A stretch of 64,000 nt of DNA from Actinomyces timonensis DSM 23838 (GCF_000295095.1 NZ_JH806632.1:1113696-1177695); one strand, 5' to 3'; shown: positions 37,270 through 45,779, counted from the first letter of the stretch. Program-made: numbers and translations. Notes: a model not told the origin generated them from the sequence alone.

Positions 37270-38277
37270 GTGCCGGGATCCATCTTCGATCAGGTCCGAG
37301 CTGATCACTCGACGCTGAACGAGCTGGCCGAGGGCGGGTTCCAGCCACCTGAGCAGACCCGAGTGATCGCGGTGGCCAACCAGAAGGGCGGGGTCGGGAA
37401 GACCTCGACCGCCGTCAACGTGGCGGCCGCCCTCGCGGAGGCGGGGCTTCACGTGCTGCTCATCGACGCCGACTCGCAGGGCAACGCCTCGACCGCCCTC
37501 GGTGTGCCCCACGATGAGGAGCACGCCTCGATCTACGACGTGCTCGTCGACGGCATGCCGTTCAAGGACGTCGTGGTCCAGACGCGCTTCGCCCCCACCC
37601 TCTACTGCCTGCCTGCCACGATCGACGTGGCCGCCGTCGAGATCGAGCTCATCAACGCCTCGTCACGTGAATCCAGGCTCCGCCTCGCCCTCGAGGACTA
37701 CCTGCGCTCCCGGTACGAGGAGGGCGAGCCCCGGATGGATTACATCATCATCGACTGCCCCCCGAGCCTCGGCATCATGACGATCAACGCCTTCGTGGCC
37801 GCCAACGAGGTGCTCATCCCCATGCAGGCCGAGTACTACGCCCTCGAGGGGTTGGCGCTGCTCAGCCGCTCGATCGAGCGGATCGCCGAGATCCACAACC
37901 CCGTCCTCGCGGTCTCCATGATCGCTCTGACCATGTTCGATGGACGCACAACCCTCGCCAGGGATGTCGAGGCAGAGGTGCGGACCTATTTCCCCGATGC
38001 GACACTGGACACGAAGATCCCTCGGTCGATCCGCGTGGCGGAAGCCCCCTCCTTTGGCTCCCCGGTAGTGTTCTGGGATCCACGTGCCTCGGGCGCCATC
38101 GCGTACAAGCGACTCGCGTGGGAGATCGCGGACCGCGGCGTGGAGGGGTGGCAGACGCGGCGTGTCGTGCGCGAGGCCACCGGGGGCTCCCACAATCCTC
38201 CAGTCGAGGACGCGGGGAGCCTGGATCACGACAGCAATGGCGCCGGCACGGCGAACAACAACTCCAAGGAGGCCTGA
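37270..38277 (+). CDS. parA: Chromosome partitioning ATPase ParA
   Basis: A deviant-Walker ATPase of 335 residues. The KGGVGKT motif is at 39-45, DADSQGNAST follows, and IIIDCPPSLGIMTINAF is the Walker B region. ParA forms DNA-bound gradients that move ParB-parS complexes. The GTG at 37270 lies six bases behind GGAGGAG; TTG 37255 is in frame but overlaps that site. The Asn-rich C-terminal tail is extra. It is six bases upstream of parB. The upstream 103 bp contain a short hairpin, GACGGTGCCC...GGTACCGT. Confidence 0.96.
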   Translation: MPGSIFDQVRADHSTLNELAEGGFQPPEQTRVIAVANQKGGVGKTSTAVNVAAALAEAGLHVLLIDADSQGNASTALGVPHDEEHASIYDVLVDGMPFKDVVVQTRFAPTLYCLPATIDVAAVEIELINASSRESRLRLALEDYLRSRYEEGEPRMDYIIIDCPPSLGIMTINAFVAANEVLIPMQAEYYALEGLALLSRSIERIAEIHNPVLAVSMIALTMFDGRTTLARDVEAEVRTYFPDATLDTKIPRSIRVAEAPSFGSPVVFWDPRASGAIAYKRLAWEIADRGVEGWQTRRVVREATGGSHNPPVEDAGSLDHDSNGAGTANNNSKEA

Positions 38278-38283
38278 GCACAG

Positions 38284-39744
38284 ATGGCGCAGAAGAAGCG
38301 CGGACTCGGTCGTGGGCTGCAGGCCCTCATCCCGGAGGCCCAGGCGGAGGTGCCAGCCCGGCGCCCGACGGACGTCTTCTTCCCCGAGGGGCGCGCTCGT
38401 GTGGCCAAGGCGGACGACGGCGCGAAGGCGAAGGGCCGCGAGAGCGAGCAGACAGCTCCTGCCGCAGAGGAAACCCAGGCATCTGGGCACGCCTCGCATA
38501 CCTCGGCAGACATCGCGGCCACTCTCCTCGCCCCCTCCAAGCGGGCGGCCAAGAACGGGCGGAAGAGCTCGGGCAACCGGAGCCGGCAGCCCGTGGAAAC
38601 AACAGAGGAGAGCAAGAGCGTCGCGGCGAAGCGGCCAGCGAGCGAGATCGAGAAGAAGGCCGCGAAGGCCATCGACGATGTTTCACGTGAAACAGCGGCA
38701 AAGGATCCCGATTCAGGAAAGAAGTCCGTTTCACGTGAAACCGAGTCTCCCGCTGACGAGGCGACGGATGTGACGGCCGAGGCTGCCGACGTCGAGACCA
38801 CTGGATCGCAGGACACGGCGGCGAAGGATGCGCCCGCGGAGGCCAATGACGCTGAGCCGGGAGATGACGAGAAGGACGGCGACGGAGAGGCTTCCGCTGA
38901 GGACTCCAGCGGACTCGTCCCTGTCCCGGGAGCGACGTTCGCAGAGCTTCCCGTGGAACTCATCTCGCCCAACCCGAGGCAGCCGCGTCAGGTCTTCGAT
39001 GAGGAGGACATTGAGGAACTCGCGTCCTCCATCAAGGAAGTCGGTCTTCTTCAGCCCATCGTCGTCCGTCGTATCGATGATGAAGAAGGAACGCGCTACG
39101 AGCTCATCATGGGCGAGCGTCGTCTGCGGGCCTCTAAGCACGCGGGCATTGAGACGATCCCCGCGATTGTCCGCTACACCGACGATCAGGATCTCCTCCG
39201 CGACGCCCTGCTGGAAAACCTCCACCGTGTTCAGCTGAATCCGCTTGAAGAGGCCGCGGCCTATCAGGCTCTCCTGGAGGATTTCGGCTGCACCCATGCT
39301 GAGCTCTCCCGGAGGATCGCGCGATCACGCTCTCAGATCTCCAACACCCTGCGTCTCATGAAGCTCCCCGGCACCGTGCAGCGGCGCCTCGCTGCCGGCG
39401 TGCTGAGCGCCGGGCACGCCCGCTCTCTTCTCGGTCTGCCCGATCACGATGCCATGGAGACGCTTGCTGAGCGGATTGTCTCCGAGGGGCTTTCCGTCCG
39501 GGCCACGGAGGAACTCGTCGCGCTTCACGATGAACCCGCTAACGCGGCGAAGCCGAGCTCCCAGCGCAGTCGCTCACTTCCCCTCCCTGCCCTCTCGACC
39601 CGTCTCTCGGATGCCTTCGATACTAGGGTGAAGGTCGTTCGAGGCGCCAAGAAGGGGAAGATCACGATCGAGTTCGCCGGCGAGGATGATCTGGCGAGGC
39701 TCGTCGAGGCCCTCGCACCGGGTACCTCGCTCGACGAGGTCTAG
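38284..39744 (+). CDS. parB: ParB CTPase with extended linker, carries two parS
   Basis: A parS-binding CTP switch protein of 486 residues, longer than the usual 290-340. [17 protein letters not shown] is the ParA-contacting N-terminus. A low-complexity Ala/Glu/Lys linker of about 190 residues follows. It contains VSRET twice, each encoded by a perfect parS in the same frame. The CTPase domain carries GERRLRA (residues 277-283) and [14 protein letters not shown]. The parS-reading helix-turn-helix includes [20 protein letters not shown]. The C-terminal dimer domain ends [20 protein letters not shown]. Confidence 0.96.
   Translation: MAQKKRGLGRGLQALIPEAQAEVPARRPTDVFFPEGRARVAKADDGAKAKGRESEQTAPAAEETQASGHASHTSADIAATLLAPSKRAAKNGRKSSGNRSRQPVETTEESKSVAAKRPASEIEKKAAKAIDDVSRETAAKDPDSGKKSVSRETESPADEATDVTAEAADVETTGSQDTAAKDAPAEANDAEPGDDEKDGDGEASAEDSSGLVPVPGATFAELPVELISPNPRQPRQVFDEEDIEELASSIKEVGLLQPIVVRRIDDEEGTRYELIMGERRLRASKHAGIETIPAIVRYTDDQDLLRDALLENLHRVQLNPLEEAAAYQALLEDFGCTHAELSRRIARSRSQISNTLRLMKLPGTVQRRLAAGVLSAGHARSLLGLPDHDAMETLAERIVSEGLSVRATEELVALHDEPANAAKPSSQRSRSLPLPALSTRLSDAFDTRVKVVRGAKKGKITIEFAGEDDLARLVEALAPGTSLDEV
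38680..38693. promoter_or_regulatory. parS site 1 (inside parB)
   Basis: A perfect GTTTCACGTGAAAC within the parB linker, translated as V-S-R-E-T. Confidence 0.93.
38728..38741. promoter_or_regulatory. parS site 2 (inside parB)
   Basis: A perfect GTTTCACGTGAAAC, 48 bp (16 codons) after site 1, in the same frame and again coding V-S-R-E-T. Confidence 0.93.
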
Positions 39745-39767
39745 CCTCTCCTGATCTCACCCGCTCA

Positions 39768-39806
39768 CGGTCGCGCCGCCAATCGACACGATTGGCGGCG
39801 CGACCG
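39768..39806 (+). terminator. parB terminator fused to parS site 3
   Basis: An 18-bp perfect stem, CGGTCGCGCCGCCAATCG (39768-39785) with its complement (39789-39806), and a 3-base loop. The T-run that follows is the TTT of parS site 3, whose first G is the last base of the stem. Confidence 0.85.
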
Positions 39807-39819
39807 TTTCACGTGAAAC
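39806..39819. promoter_or_regulatory. parS site 3
   Basis: A perfect GTTTCACGTGAAAC directly after the parB terminator stem. The gap 39745-40167 holds five parS sites and two terminators and no gene. Confidence 0.93.
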
Positions 39820-39843
39820 AGCATGAGGGGCCGGGCCGGAGAT

Positions 39844-39857
39844 GTTTCACGTGAAAC
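39844..39857. promoter_or_regulatory. parS site 4
   Basis: A perfect GTTTCACGTGAAAC, 38 bp from site 3. Confidence 0.93.
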
Positions 39858-39908
39858 GGGAGAGAGCGCTGGAAAGCAAGCGTGAGGCGGCGGCGCCCGG
39901 CTGATTCT

Positions 39909-39922
39909 GTTTCACGTGAAAC
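39909..39922. promoter_or_regulatory. parS site 5
   Basis: A perfect GTTTCACGTGAAAC with the extended flanks TG and AC, 65 bp from site 4. Confidence 0.93.
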
Positions 39923-39963
39923 ACACCTAGACCGATACTCAGGCCGGCGCGAGCGAAGAGCCT

Positions 39964-39977
39964 GTTTCACGTGAAAC
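39964..39977. promoter_or_regulatory. parS site 6
   Basis: A perfect GTTTCACGTGAAAC. A half-site (CCGTGAAACAG) follows at about 39997-40007. Confidence 0.93.
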
Positions 39978-40059
39978 GGACAGCTTGTCCATGAACCGTG
40001 AAACAGTTCGTCCCGCCGCCAACGCCGCCCCTGAGAGCCAGCCGCGAGACGCTCCTCTG

Positions 40060-40073
40060 GTTTCACGTGAAAC
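40060..40073. promoter_or_regulatory. parS site 7
   Basis: A perfect GTTTCACGTGAAAC, 96 bp from site 6 and 36 bp before the ddl terminator. Confidence 0.93.
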
Positions 40074-40108
40074 GCGACAGCCTGGGGCAAAGTGCTCGCG
40101 ACAACGAG

Positions 40109-40142
40109 ATCTCCCCGGCGTCCTTCAGGGCGCCGGGGAGAT
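40109..40142 (-). terminator. ddl terminator
   Basis: A 12-bp stem, ATCTCCCCGGCG (40109-40120) with CGCCGGGGAGAT (40131-40142), 25 bp past the stop of the minus-strand ddl gene. Confidence 0.75.
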
Positions 40143-40167
40143 GGGAAATCGGGGTAGGGGCTCTCCG

Positions 40168-41121
40168 TTAGAGCAGAGGAGCGTGGACGAGGGCGTCGTA
40201 GAGACTCGGGAGGTCGCCGTCGGCCTCAGCGGCCAACGGGAAGAGGCTCGTCTCCGTCATCCCGGGTGTCACGTTCACGTCGATGAACCAGGGTGTTCCC
40301 GCCTCGTCGAGAATGAGGTCGGTCCGCGAGATGTTGCCGAGCCCCAGCGTCGTGTGGACGATAACGGCGGTCTCCTGAAGTCGAGCGATCACTGCCTCCG
40401 AGAGCCTCGCCGGGACGAAGTACTCGGAGCGGCCGGGGTTGTAGCGCGCGTCGAAGTCGTAAGCCCCGTCGGAGGAGACTTCCACGGGAGGGAGCGCACG
40501 TGGACCCGATCCCGTGTCGACGACGGAGACCGCGACCTCGGTCCCTCCGACGTACTTCTCGATGAGCGCGCGCTCGTCGTAGGCGAAGCATCCCACCATG
40601 GCCGCGCGGAGCTCATCGGCATTCGAGGCGAGGGAGACGCCGAGGCCTGATCCCCCCTGATTCGGCTTCACCACAACCGGTAGCCCGAGATGATCGGTGA
40701 CCATGCCCAGTACATCCTGCGCGCCCATCTGGGCGAAGTAGTCCTTGGGGAGGGTCAGCGAATCGGGGGTGAGAACGCCGCCTGTGCGAACGGTCGCCTT
40801 GGCCGTCGGCTTGAACGAGGCCCGCTGGCACCCGTCCGAATGCGTCCCAACATAGGGCAGCTCAAGCCCGATGAGAACATTCTGAAGCCCACCGTCCTCC
40901 CCATGTCCACCGTGAACCAGCGGCCACACGACGTCGGGGGCGAAGGCGCGCAGAGAGGAGATCATGCGGGCATCCACGTCGAGGACGATGACGCTGTGGC
41001 CGAGGTGGCGGAGGACCTGGGCCACGCGGTTGCCGGAGCGCTGGGATACTTCCCTCTCGTGGCTGAGGCCGCCTGCGAGGACGGCGATGCGGAGGGGCTC
41101 GGGTGACGTTGTGGTTGTCAT
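40168..41121 (-). CDS. ddl: D-alanine-D-alanine ligase
   Basis: An ATP-grasp ligase of 317 residues that makes D-Ala-D-Ala for peptidoglycan. Signatures: LAGGLSHEREVS at the N-terminus, WPLVHGGHGEDGGLQNVL, VVKPNQGGSGLGVSL, the IEKYVGGTEVAVSV region, and the ATP/Mg site FIDVNVTPGMTETSLFP. Length is at the short end for Ddl. The usual actinobacterial ddlA is elsewhere, and the place next to parB is unusual. The neighbours on the same strand are an aminotransferase and thrC, each with its own spacing. Confidence 0.92.
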   Translation of the reverse strand: MTTTTSPEPLRIAVLAGGLSHEREVSQRSGNRVAQVLRHLGHSVIVLDVDARMISSLRAFAPDVVWPLVHGGHGEDGGLQNVLIGLELPYVGTHSDGCQRASFKPTAKATVRTGGVLTPDSLTLPKDYFAQMGAQDVLGMVTDHLGLPVVVKPNQGGSGLGVSLASNADELRAAMVGCFAYDERALIEKYVGGTEVAVSVVDTGSGPRALPPVEVSSDGAYDFDARYNPGRSEYFVPARLSEAVIARLQETAVIVHTTLGLGNISRTDLILDEAGTPWFIDVNVTPGMTETSLFPLAAEADGDLPSLYDALVHAPLL

Positions 41122-41130
41122 GGAACTACC

Positions 41131-42438
41131 TCAGATCTGGTCGGGGGCGGGAGCGGACACACCGGGACTCGGCTCAGGATGGGCCGGACCGAAGAGTTGG
41201 ACGAGCTCGAGATCGCGGGCCACGACCTCTGAGAGGCGGCGGACCCCTTCCCTGATCTCCTCCGGCTCGGGGTAGCAGAAGGAGAGCCTGAGATGGTCCG
41301 CGCCGGATCGGCCGCCCGCGAAGAAGGCCGTTCCGGAGACATAGGCGACGAGGTTCGTGACAGCTCTGGGGAGCATCTCCTTCGCATCCAGCCCCTCGGG
41401 CAGAGCAAGCCACACGTAGAAGCCGCCGTCCGGAGTGTTCCACGTGCAACTGGGGAGGTGCTCCTCCAGGGCCGAGATCATGGCGTCCCTGCGACGGCGG
41501 TACATCCCGCGGAACTCGGAGATTTGCGCGCGCCAGTCGAACTGGTCGAGGTAGGTGGAGATCGAGTACTGCCCCATCGAGGACGGGCAGAGGATCGCCG
41601 CCTCGGACGCGAGTTTCATCTTGTCCCGGATGGCCGGCGGAGCCACCGCCCATCCCACGCGATAGCCGGGGGCGAAGATCTTTGAGAACGAGCCGAGGTA
41701 GACGACGTCGTCTGGAGCGATGGTCTTGAGCGCTGTGTAGGTCTGCCCCTCGAAGCCCAGAAGGCCATAGGGATTGTCCTCGACGATGAGCACGTGGTGC
41801 CGCCGGCAGGTCTCGATGATCTGGGGGCGCCTCTCCTCCGAGAGGGTCACCCCCGCCGGATTGTGGAAGTTGGGGAGGCAGTAGAAGAACTTGGCGGTGC
41901 GGCCCTGGCGCTTGAGCGATTCGATTCGCTCCTCCAGGGCCTCAGGGATGACGCCGTGCGCATCGATGGCCACCTGTTGCACGTCCGCCTGATAGGTGGC
42001 GAAGATGGACAGCGAGCCGACGTAGGTGGGAGCCTCGGCGAGCACCACGTCTCCCGGGTTGATGAAGAGCTCGGTGATGATGTCGACGGCCTGCTGAGAA
42101 CCCGTGGTGATGACGACATCCTCAGGATCAGCGTCAATCCCCTCTAGGGCCATCACCTCGGGTATCTGCTCTCGAAGACGCGGCAAGCCCTGACCGTTGC
42201 CGTACTGGAGGGCCTTCCCCCCATCCTTGCGCAGCATGGTCGCGGTGGCATCGGCGAGCTGATCGAGGGGAAGATCTTTGAGATTGGGCATCCCACCGGC
42301 GAGCGAGACGACCTCGGGGCGGGCTGCCACGGCGAACAGGGAGCGCGTCTCGGAGGCGCGCAGGCCGTGGGCTCGCGCGGCGTAGTTATCGAGCCAGGGA
42401 TCGAGCCTATTCCCTTTCACATGCTGCGGGTCAGTCAC
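41131..42438 (-). CDS. PLP-dependent aminotransferase (2-aminoadipate/MocR-like class I)
   Basis: A fold type I aminotransferase of 435 residues. SLAGGMPNLKDLP starts the conserved part; ITTGSQQAVDIITELFINPGD, FYCLPNFHNPAGVTLS, EDNPYGLLGFEG and the PLP-lysine segment YLGSFSKIFAPGYRVGW are typical of the LysN/AraT-like group. No helix-turn-helix is attached, so it is an enzyme and not a MocR regulator. The amino donor and acceptor are not readable; aromatic or branched acids are usual. The GTG at 42436-42438 follows AAAGGA. It lies 9 bases upstream of ddl, so the two are probably co-transcribed. Confidence 0.9.
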   Translation of the reverse strand: MTDPQHVKGNRLDPWLDNYAARAHGLRASETRSLFAVAARPEVVSLAGGMPNLKDLPLDQLADATATMLRKDGGKALQYGNGQGLPRLREQIPEVMALEGIDADPEDVVITTGSQQAVDIITELFINPGDVVLAEAPTYVGSLSIFATYQADVQQVAIDAHGVIPEALEERIESLKRQGRTAKFFYCLPNFHNPAGVTLSEERRPQIIETCRRHHVLIVEDNPYGLLGFEGQTYTALKTIAPDDVVYLGSFSKIFAPGYRVGWAVAPPAIRDKMKLASEAAILCPSSMGQYSISTYLDQFDWRAQISEFRGMYRRRRDAMISALEEHLPSCTWNTPDGGFYVWLALPEGLDAKEMLPRAVTNLVAYVSGTAFFAGGRSGADHLRLSFCYPEPEEIREGVRRLSEVVARDLELVQLFGPAHPEPSPGVSAPAPDQI

Positions 42439-42528
42439 GTCATCGTCCTTTCCGGGCGGGCAGCCTTGCTGTACCCCAAGTCTGCCATGCCAGGCGGGGC
42501 CGGCAGCCCTTGCCTTCTCCACGACGAC

Positions 42529-42558
42529 GGGGCTGTGTTTCACGTGGAACACAGCCCC
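42529..42558. terminator. thrC terminator with degenerate parS in the loop
   Basis: An 11-bp stem, GGGGCTGTGTT (42529-42539) with AACACAGCCCC (42548-42558). The sequence GTTTCACGTGGAAC (42537-42550) spans the tip and differs from parS by one base. It sits between thrC (minus, ends 42682) and the aminotransferase. Confidence 0.7.
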
Positions 42559-42621
42559 GTTCGAATGATGCGACGTGACGGAGAATGAGTTCGTGGCGGG
42601 ACGCGGCGGCGCTCTCACTAT

Positions 42622-42635
42622 GTTTCACGTGAAAC
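42622..42635. promoter_or_regulatory. parS site 8
   Basis: A perfect GTTTCACGTGAAAC just past the thrC stop. Confidence 0.93.
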
Positions 42636-42646
42636 GCCTCTTGGCC

Positions 42647-42660
42647 GTTTCACGTGAAAC
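42647..42660. promoter_or_regulatory. parS site 9
   Basis: A perfect GTTTCACGTGAAAC, 25 bp from site 8, the closest pair in the array. Confidence 0.93.
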
Positions 42661-42681
42661 ACAGCCCCTCCCCGTTCCGTC

Positions 42682-44109
42682 CTAGCGCACTGCTGAACGC
42701 GCGATAAGGGCTCGCAACTCGTCCTCGCTGTTCGGGATCTCAACGACGTGCTGCTCCTTGGCGAGAAGCTCGCGTACGGAAGCTGGTGGCTGAGGAGCCT
42801 CGCCAAGCGCCTCCTCGACAGTCTCGGCGAACTTGGCCGCGAGGGCTGTCTCCATGACGAGAGTCGGGAAGCCCGGTTCCATGTGGCGCAGAGCCACGGT
42901 GACGCCGTCGGCTGTATGAGGATCGATGAGTGCGCCAGCCTCCGACTGCACGCGGTTGATCGCGGCAAGGCGGTCGGCGTGCGTCGAGGTACCGGAGACG
43001 AAGCCGAACTCCGCGCGCATGGCCTCGAGATGGTCGGTGAGATCGAGAGCGCCCGTCGTCTCCAGCGAGGCCCAGCGTGCAACGAACTCCTCTGGACCGA
43101 GGAGTTGCCACATGAAACGCTCGACGTTCGAGGCGCGCGAGATATCCATTGAGGGGCTGGACGTCGCCAGGGTCTCGGCGGACGAGCGCGGGCGGTAGAT
43201 GCCGGAGGTGAAGAACTCGTCGAGGACATTGTTCTCATTCGTCGCCAGGATGAGCCGGCGGACGGGGAGTCCCATACTGCGGGTGAGGTGGCCGGCGTAG
43301 ATATTGCCGAAGTTGCCGGACGGCACCGCGACATCCACGTGGAACGCCCCCCTCTCCTGAGGGGTGACGCCGTCGGAGGCGCGCAGCCATGCCCACACGT
43401 AGTAGACCGCCTGGGCAACGATGCGGCCGATGTTGATGGAGTTGACGGCGCCCAGGTTGTGCTCCGCCTTGAACGCCGCGTCGTTGTTGAGCGCCTTGAC
43501 GAGGGCCTGGCAGTCATCGAAGACCCCGTCGACCGCGATGTTGTGGATATTGGGATCCGCGAGCGAGTACATCTGCGCGCGTTGCACGTCGCTCATCCTC
43601 CCGGCCGGCGAGAGCATGAAGACGGAGACCCCCTTCTGCCCGCGGAAGGCGTGCTCGGCGGCGGAGCCGGTGTCACCGCTCGTGGCACCGAGGATATTGA
43701 GGACCTTCCCATCGCGTGCGAGCACGTATGGGATCGCCTGCCCCAGGAACTGCATCGCGAGGTCCTTGAAGGCCATCGTCGGGCCTTCGGAGAGACCCAC
43801 CAACGCGAGGCCCGGTGCGACGGCGTCGAGCGGTTTCAGTGGAACCACGGGAGCCGGGAAGCGATCGGGGCCGTACGCGGCCGAGACGATCCGCCGCAGA
43901 TCTGCCTCTGGGATGTCGGTAGCGAAGAGGCCGATGACGGCGGTCGCGAGCGCGGTGTAGTCGAGGGACCTCCACTCCTCGAGTCGAGCGGCACTGATCG
44001 TCGGGATCGAGGTGGGCACGGCGAGGCCGCCGTCGGGCTCCAGTCCCATGAGAAGTGCTTCGGTGAAACTGGTTGAGGGTGCCTGGCCGCGGGTGGAGAT
44101 GAACTGCAT
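42682..44109 (-). CDS. thrC: Threonine synthase
   Basis: A PLP enzyme of 475 residues that turns O-phosphohomoserine into threonine. MQFISTRGQAP opens the typical N-terminus. SFTEALLMGLEPDGGLAVP, the PLP lysine Lys115 in TMAFKDLAMQFLG, LGATSGDTGSAAEHAFRG and VPSGNFGNIYAGHL follow. The ATG at 44107-44109 has GAGGCG upstream. It belongs to the longer (yeast/E. coli-like) thrC class. The genes that usually pair with it (hom, thrB) are not here. Confidence 0.96.
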   Translation of the reverse strand: MQFISTRGQAPSTSFTEALLMGLEPDGGLAVPTSIPTISAARLEEWRSLDYTALATAVIGLFATDIPEADLRRIVSAAYGPDRFPAPVVPLKPLDAVAPGLALVGLSEGPTMAFKDLAMQFLGQAIPYVLARDGKVLNILGATSGDTGSAAEHAFRGQKGVSVFMLSPAGRMSDVQRAQMYSLADPNIHNIAVDGVFDDCQALVKALNNDAAFKAEHNLGAVNSINIGRIVAQAVYYVWAWLRASDGVTPQERGAFHVDVAVPSGNFGNIYAGHLTRSMGLPVRRLILATNENNVLDEFFTSGIYRPRSSAETLATSSPSMDISRASNVERFMWQLLGPEEFVARWASLETTGALDLTDHLEAMRAEFGFVSGTSTHADRLAAINRVQSEAGALIDPHTADGVTVALRHMEPGFPTLVMETALAAKFAETVEEALGEAPQPPASVRELLAKEQHVVEIPNSEDELRALIARSAVR

Positions 44110-44202
44110 GCTGCGCCTCGCTGGTCGAAGTGGGATGGGAGTCGTGCCCATCGTAGGACGGGGCTCCCCTTTGAGGCAGCCGGCGCTCATCGCGCGGCAG
44201 GT

Positions 44203-44216
44203 GTTTCACGTGAAAC
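44203..44216. promoter_or_regulatory. parS site 10
   Basis: A perfect GTTTCACGTGAAAC flanked by GT and AC, about 95 bp upstream of thrC and directly beside an AT-rich segment. Confidence 0.93.
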
Positions 44217-44220
44217 ACCA

Positions 44221-44277
44221 GGATACTATAAATAGGTTTTTAATCTTATAATTATAAGAAATGACGATTTATGGATC
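44221..44277. other. AT-rich segment with a 16-bp perfect palindrome
   Basis: About 57 bp of mostly A and T in otherwise GC-rich DNA. It contains TCTTATAATTATAAGA (44244-44259), a perfect palindrome, plus several TATAAT-like words. It lies in the 301-bp gap between thrC and trxA, next to parS site 10. It may hold the thrC promoter (minus strand), an operator, or an easily melted element. Confidence 0.6.
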
Positions 44278-44313
44278 ATGGGTGAGGAGCAGCCCCCGGC
44301 CCTCTGAGACAGC

Positions 44314-44345
44314 CGCGCCCCTACCCCATGAGGGGCAGGGGCGCG
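44314..44345 (-). terminator. trxA terminator
   Basis: A 14-bp stem with one mismatch, CGCGCCCCTACCCC (44314-44327) with GGGGCAGGGGCGCG (44332-44345), and a 4-base loop. It lies 66 bp past the trxA stop on its strand. Confidence 0.75.
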
Positions 44346-44410
44346 GCGCGGAATGAGCCGATGCCGGGGCGTCGCTCATCAACGGAGCATGCGCTCGGGA
44401 GCGATGGGTC

Positions 44411-44737
44411 TCAGCCGAGGACCTTCTCGATCTCCTTGACGAAGGCGCCCTTGGCGCGCGAGCCGGCGAACTGGTGAACGGTCTCCCCGCCCTTGACGAC
44501 GGCGAAGGTCGGGATGGAGCGGACGCCGAAGGAGGCAGCCGTGGAGGGGTTCTCGTCGACGTCGATCTTGACGACCTTGAGCCTGCCATCGAAGTCGGCC
44601 GCGACCTCATCGACGACGGGCGCCATCTGGCGGCAGGGACCGCACCACTCGGCCCAGAAGTCGATGAGGACGGGCAGCTCGGACGAGGCGACCTCGGCCT
44701 CGTAGGTGGCGTCGGTGACGGCGAGGGCCTGGGACAT
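44411..44737 (-). CDS. trxA: Thioredoxin
   Basis: A dithiol carrier of 108 residues with the active site WCGPC (Trp31, Cys32, Cys35), the cis-Pro segment RSIPTFAVVKGG and normal length. It is reduced by TrxB, encoded next to it. The 36-bp gap and shared strand suggest one transcript, trxB then trxA. Confidence 0.97.
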   Translation of the reverse strand: MSQALAVTDATYEAEVASSELPVLIDFWAEWCGPCRQMAPVVDEVAADFDGRLKVVKIDVDENPSTAASFGVRSIPTFAVVKGGETVHQFAGSRAKGAFVKEIEKVLG

Positions 44738-44773
44738 GGTTGTTCTCCTAATCAGTGACGTGCTGTGGGTTGG

Positions 44774-45700
44774 TCAGGCGTCGAGCGACGCGATGTAGTG
44801 CTCGGCGTCCAGCGCGGCGCGACATCCGGAGCCGGCGGCGGTGATGGCCTGCTGGTAGGTGGCGTCGGCGACGTCGCCGCAGGCGAAGACCCCGGGGATG
44901 GCCGTGCGCTGGCTGGGCGAGTCGACGAGGATGTAGCCGGCGTCGTCGAGCTCGAGGACGCCCGCGACGAGCTCGGAGCGCGGGATCTGGCCGATGGCCA
45001 CGAACAGTCCCTCGGCGGGGATCTCGCGGCGCTCACCGGTGACGGTGTCCTCCAGGGTGACCGAGGTCAGCGCCTCCTCGCCGGCCAGGGCGACGACCTT
45101 GGAGTTCCAGGCGAAGGAGATCTTCGGGTCAGCCTGGGCGCGCGCGGCCATGGCGGCGCTCGCGCGCAGCTGGTCGCGGCGGTGGACAACGGTGACGGAG
45201 GAGCCGAATCGCGTGAGGAAGGTGGCCTCCTCCATCGCGGAGTCGCCGCCCCCGACGACGACGATCGGCTTGTCCTTGAAGAAGAAGCCGTCGCAGGTGG
45301 CGCAGTAGGAGACGCCGTGGCCGGAGAGGCGGTCCTCGCCGTCGATCCCGAGCTTGCGGTACTCCGAGCCCGTGGAGATGATGACGGTGCGGGCCTCGTA
45401 GACGGCGTCGTCCGTGGTGATGCGCTTGATGTCGCCGGTGAGCTCGAGCGAGGTGACGTCCTCGTATCGGATGTCCGCGCCGAAGCGCTCGGCCTGCTCC
45501 TGCATGTGGGTCATGAGCTCGGGGCCCATGATGCCCTCGTCGTACCCGGGGTAGTTCTCCACCTCGGTGGTGTTCATGAGGGCGCCCCCGGCTGTCACGG
45601 AGCCGGCGAGCACGATGGGGCTCAGTTGCGCGCGCGCGGCGTAGATGGCGGCCGTGTAGCCGGCGGGTCCGGAGCCGACGATGACGACGTCGTGGATCAT
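44774..45700 (-). CDS. trxB: Thioredoxin reductase
   Basis: An NADPH- and FAD-dependent reductase of 308 residues. The FAD loop is VIVGSGPAGYTAAIYAARA, the redox pair is in SYCATCDGFFFKD, the NADPH loop is VVVGGGDSAMEEATFL, and the FAD end motif is PGVFACGDVADATYQQAITA. The ATG at 45698-45700 has AGGAGAGTC before it; the frame is open far upstream, but that is the shadow of murJ. Confidence 0.97.
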   Translation of the reverse strand: MIHDVVIVGSGPAGYTAAIYAARAQLSPIVLAGSVTAGGALMNTTEVENYPGYDEGIMGPELMTHMQEQAERFGADIRYEDVTSLELTGDIKRITTDDAVYEARTVIISTGSEYRKLGIDGEDRLSGHGVSYCATCDGFFFKDKPIVVVGGGDSAMEEATFLTRFGSSVTVVHRRDQLRASAAMAARAQADPKISFAWNSKVVALAGEEALTSVTLEDTVTGERREIPAEGLFVAIGQIPRSELVAGVLELDDAGYILVDSPSQRTAIPGVFACGDVADATYQQAITAAGSGCRAALDAEHYIASLDA

Positions 45701-45779
45701 GACTCTCCTGTGTGCGAGTGATCGGGCAGCGGCAGCTGGTGCAACCAGCGATGAAAACCGCTTGTTCCCGCCCTCGCGC

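Noticed and set aside
39809-40090. A 93-residue minus-strand frame after parB.
   Set aside because: It is formed by repeated parS sites read as FHVKP peptides and has no ribosome site.
41437-41450. A possible parS, GTTCCACGTGCAAC, within the aminotransferase gene.
   Set aside because: It has multiple mismatches to the palindrome and lies in conserved coding sequence, so it is not counted as a site.
44221-44277. The AT-rich segment as horizontally acquired DNA.
   Set aside because: It is under 60 bp, contains no gene fragment and lies between core genes; a regulatory or structural role is simpler.
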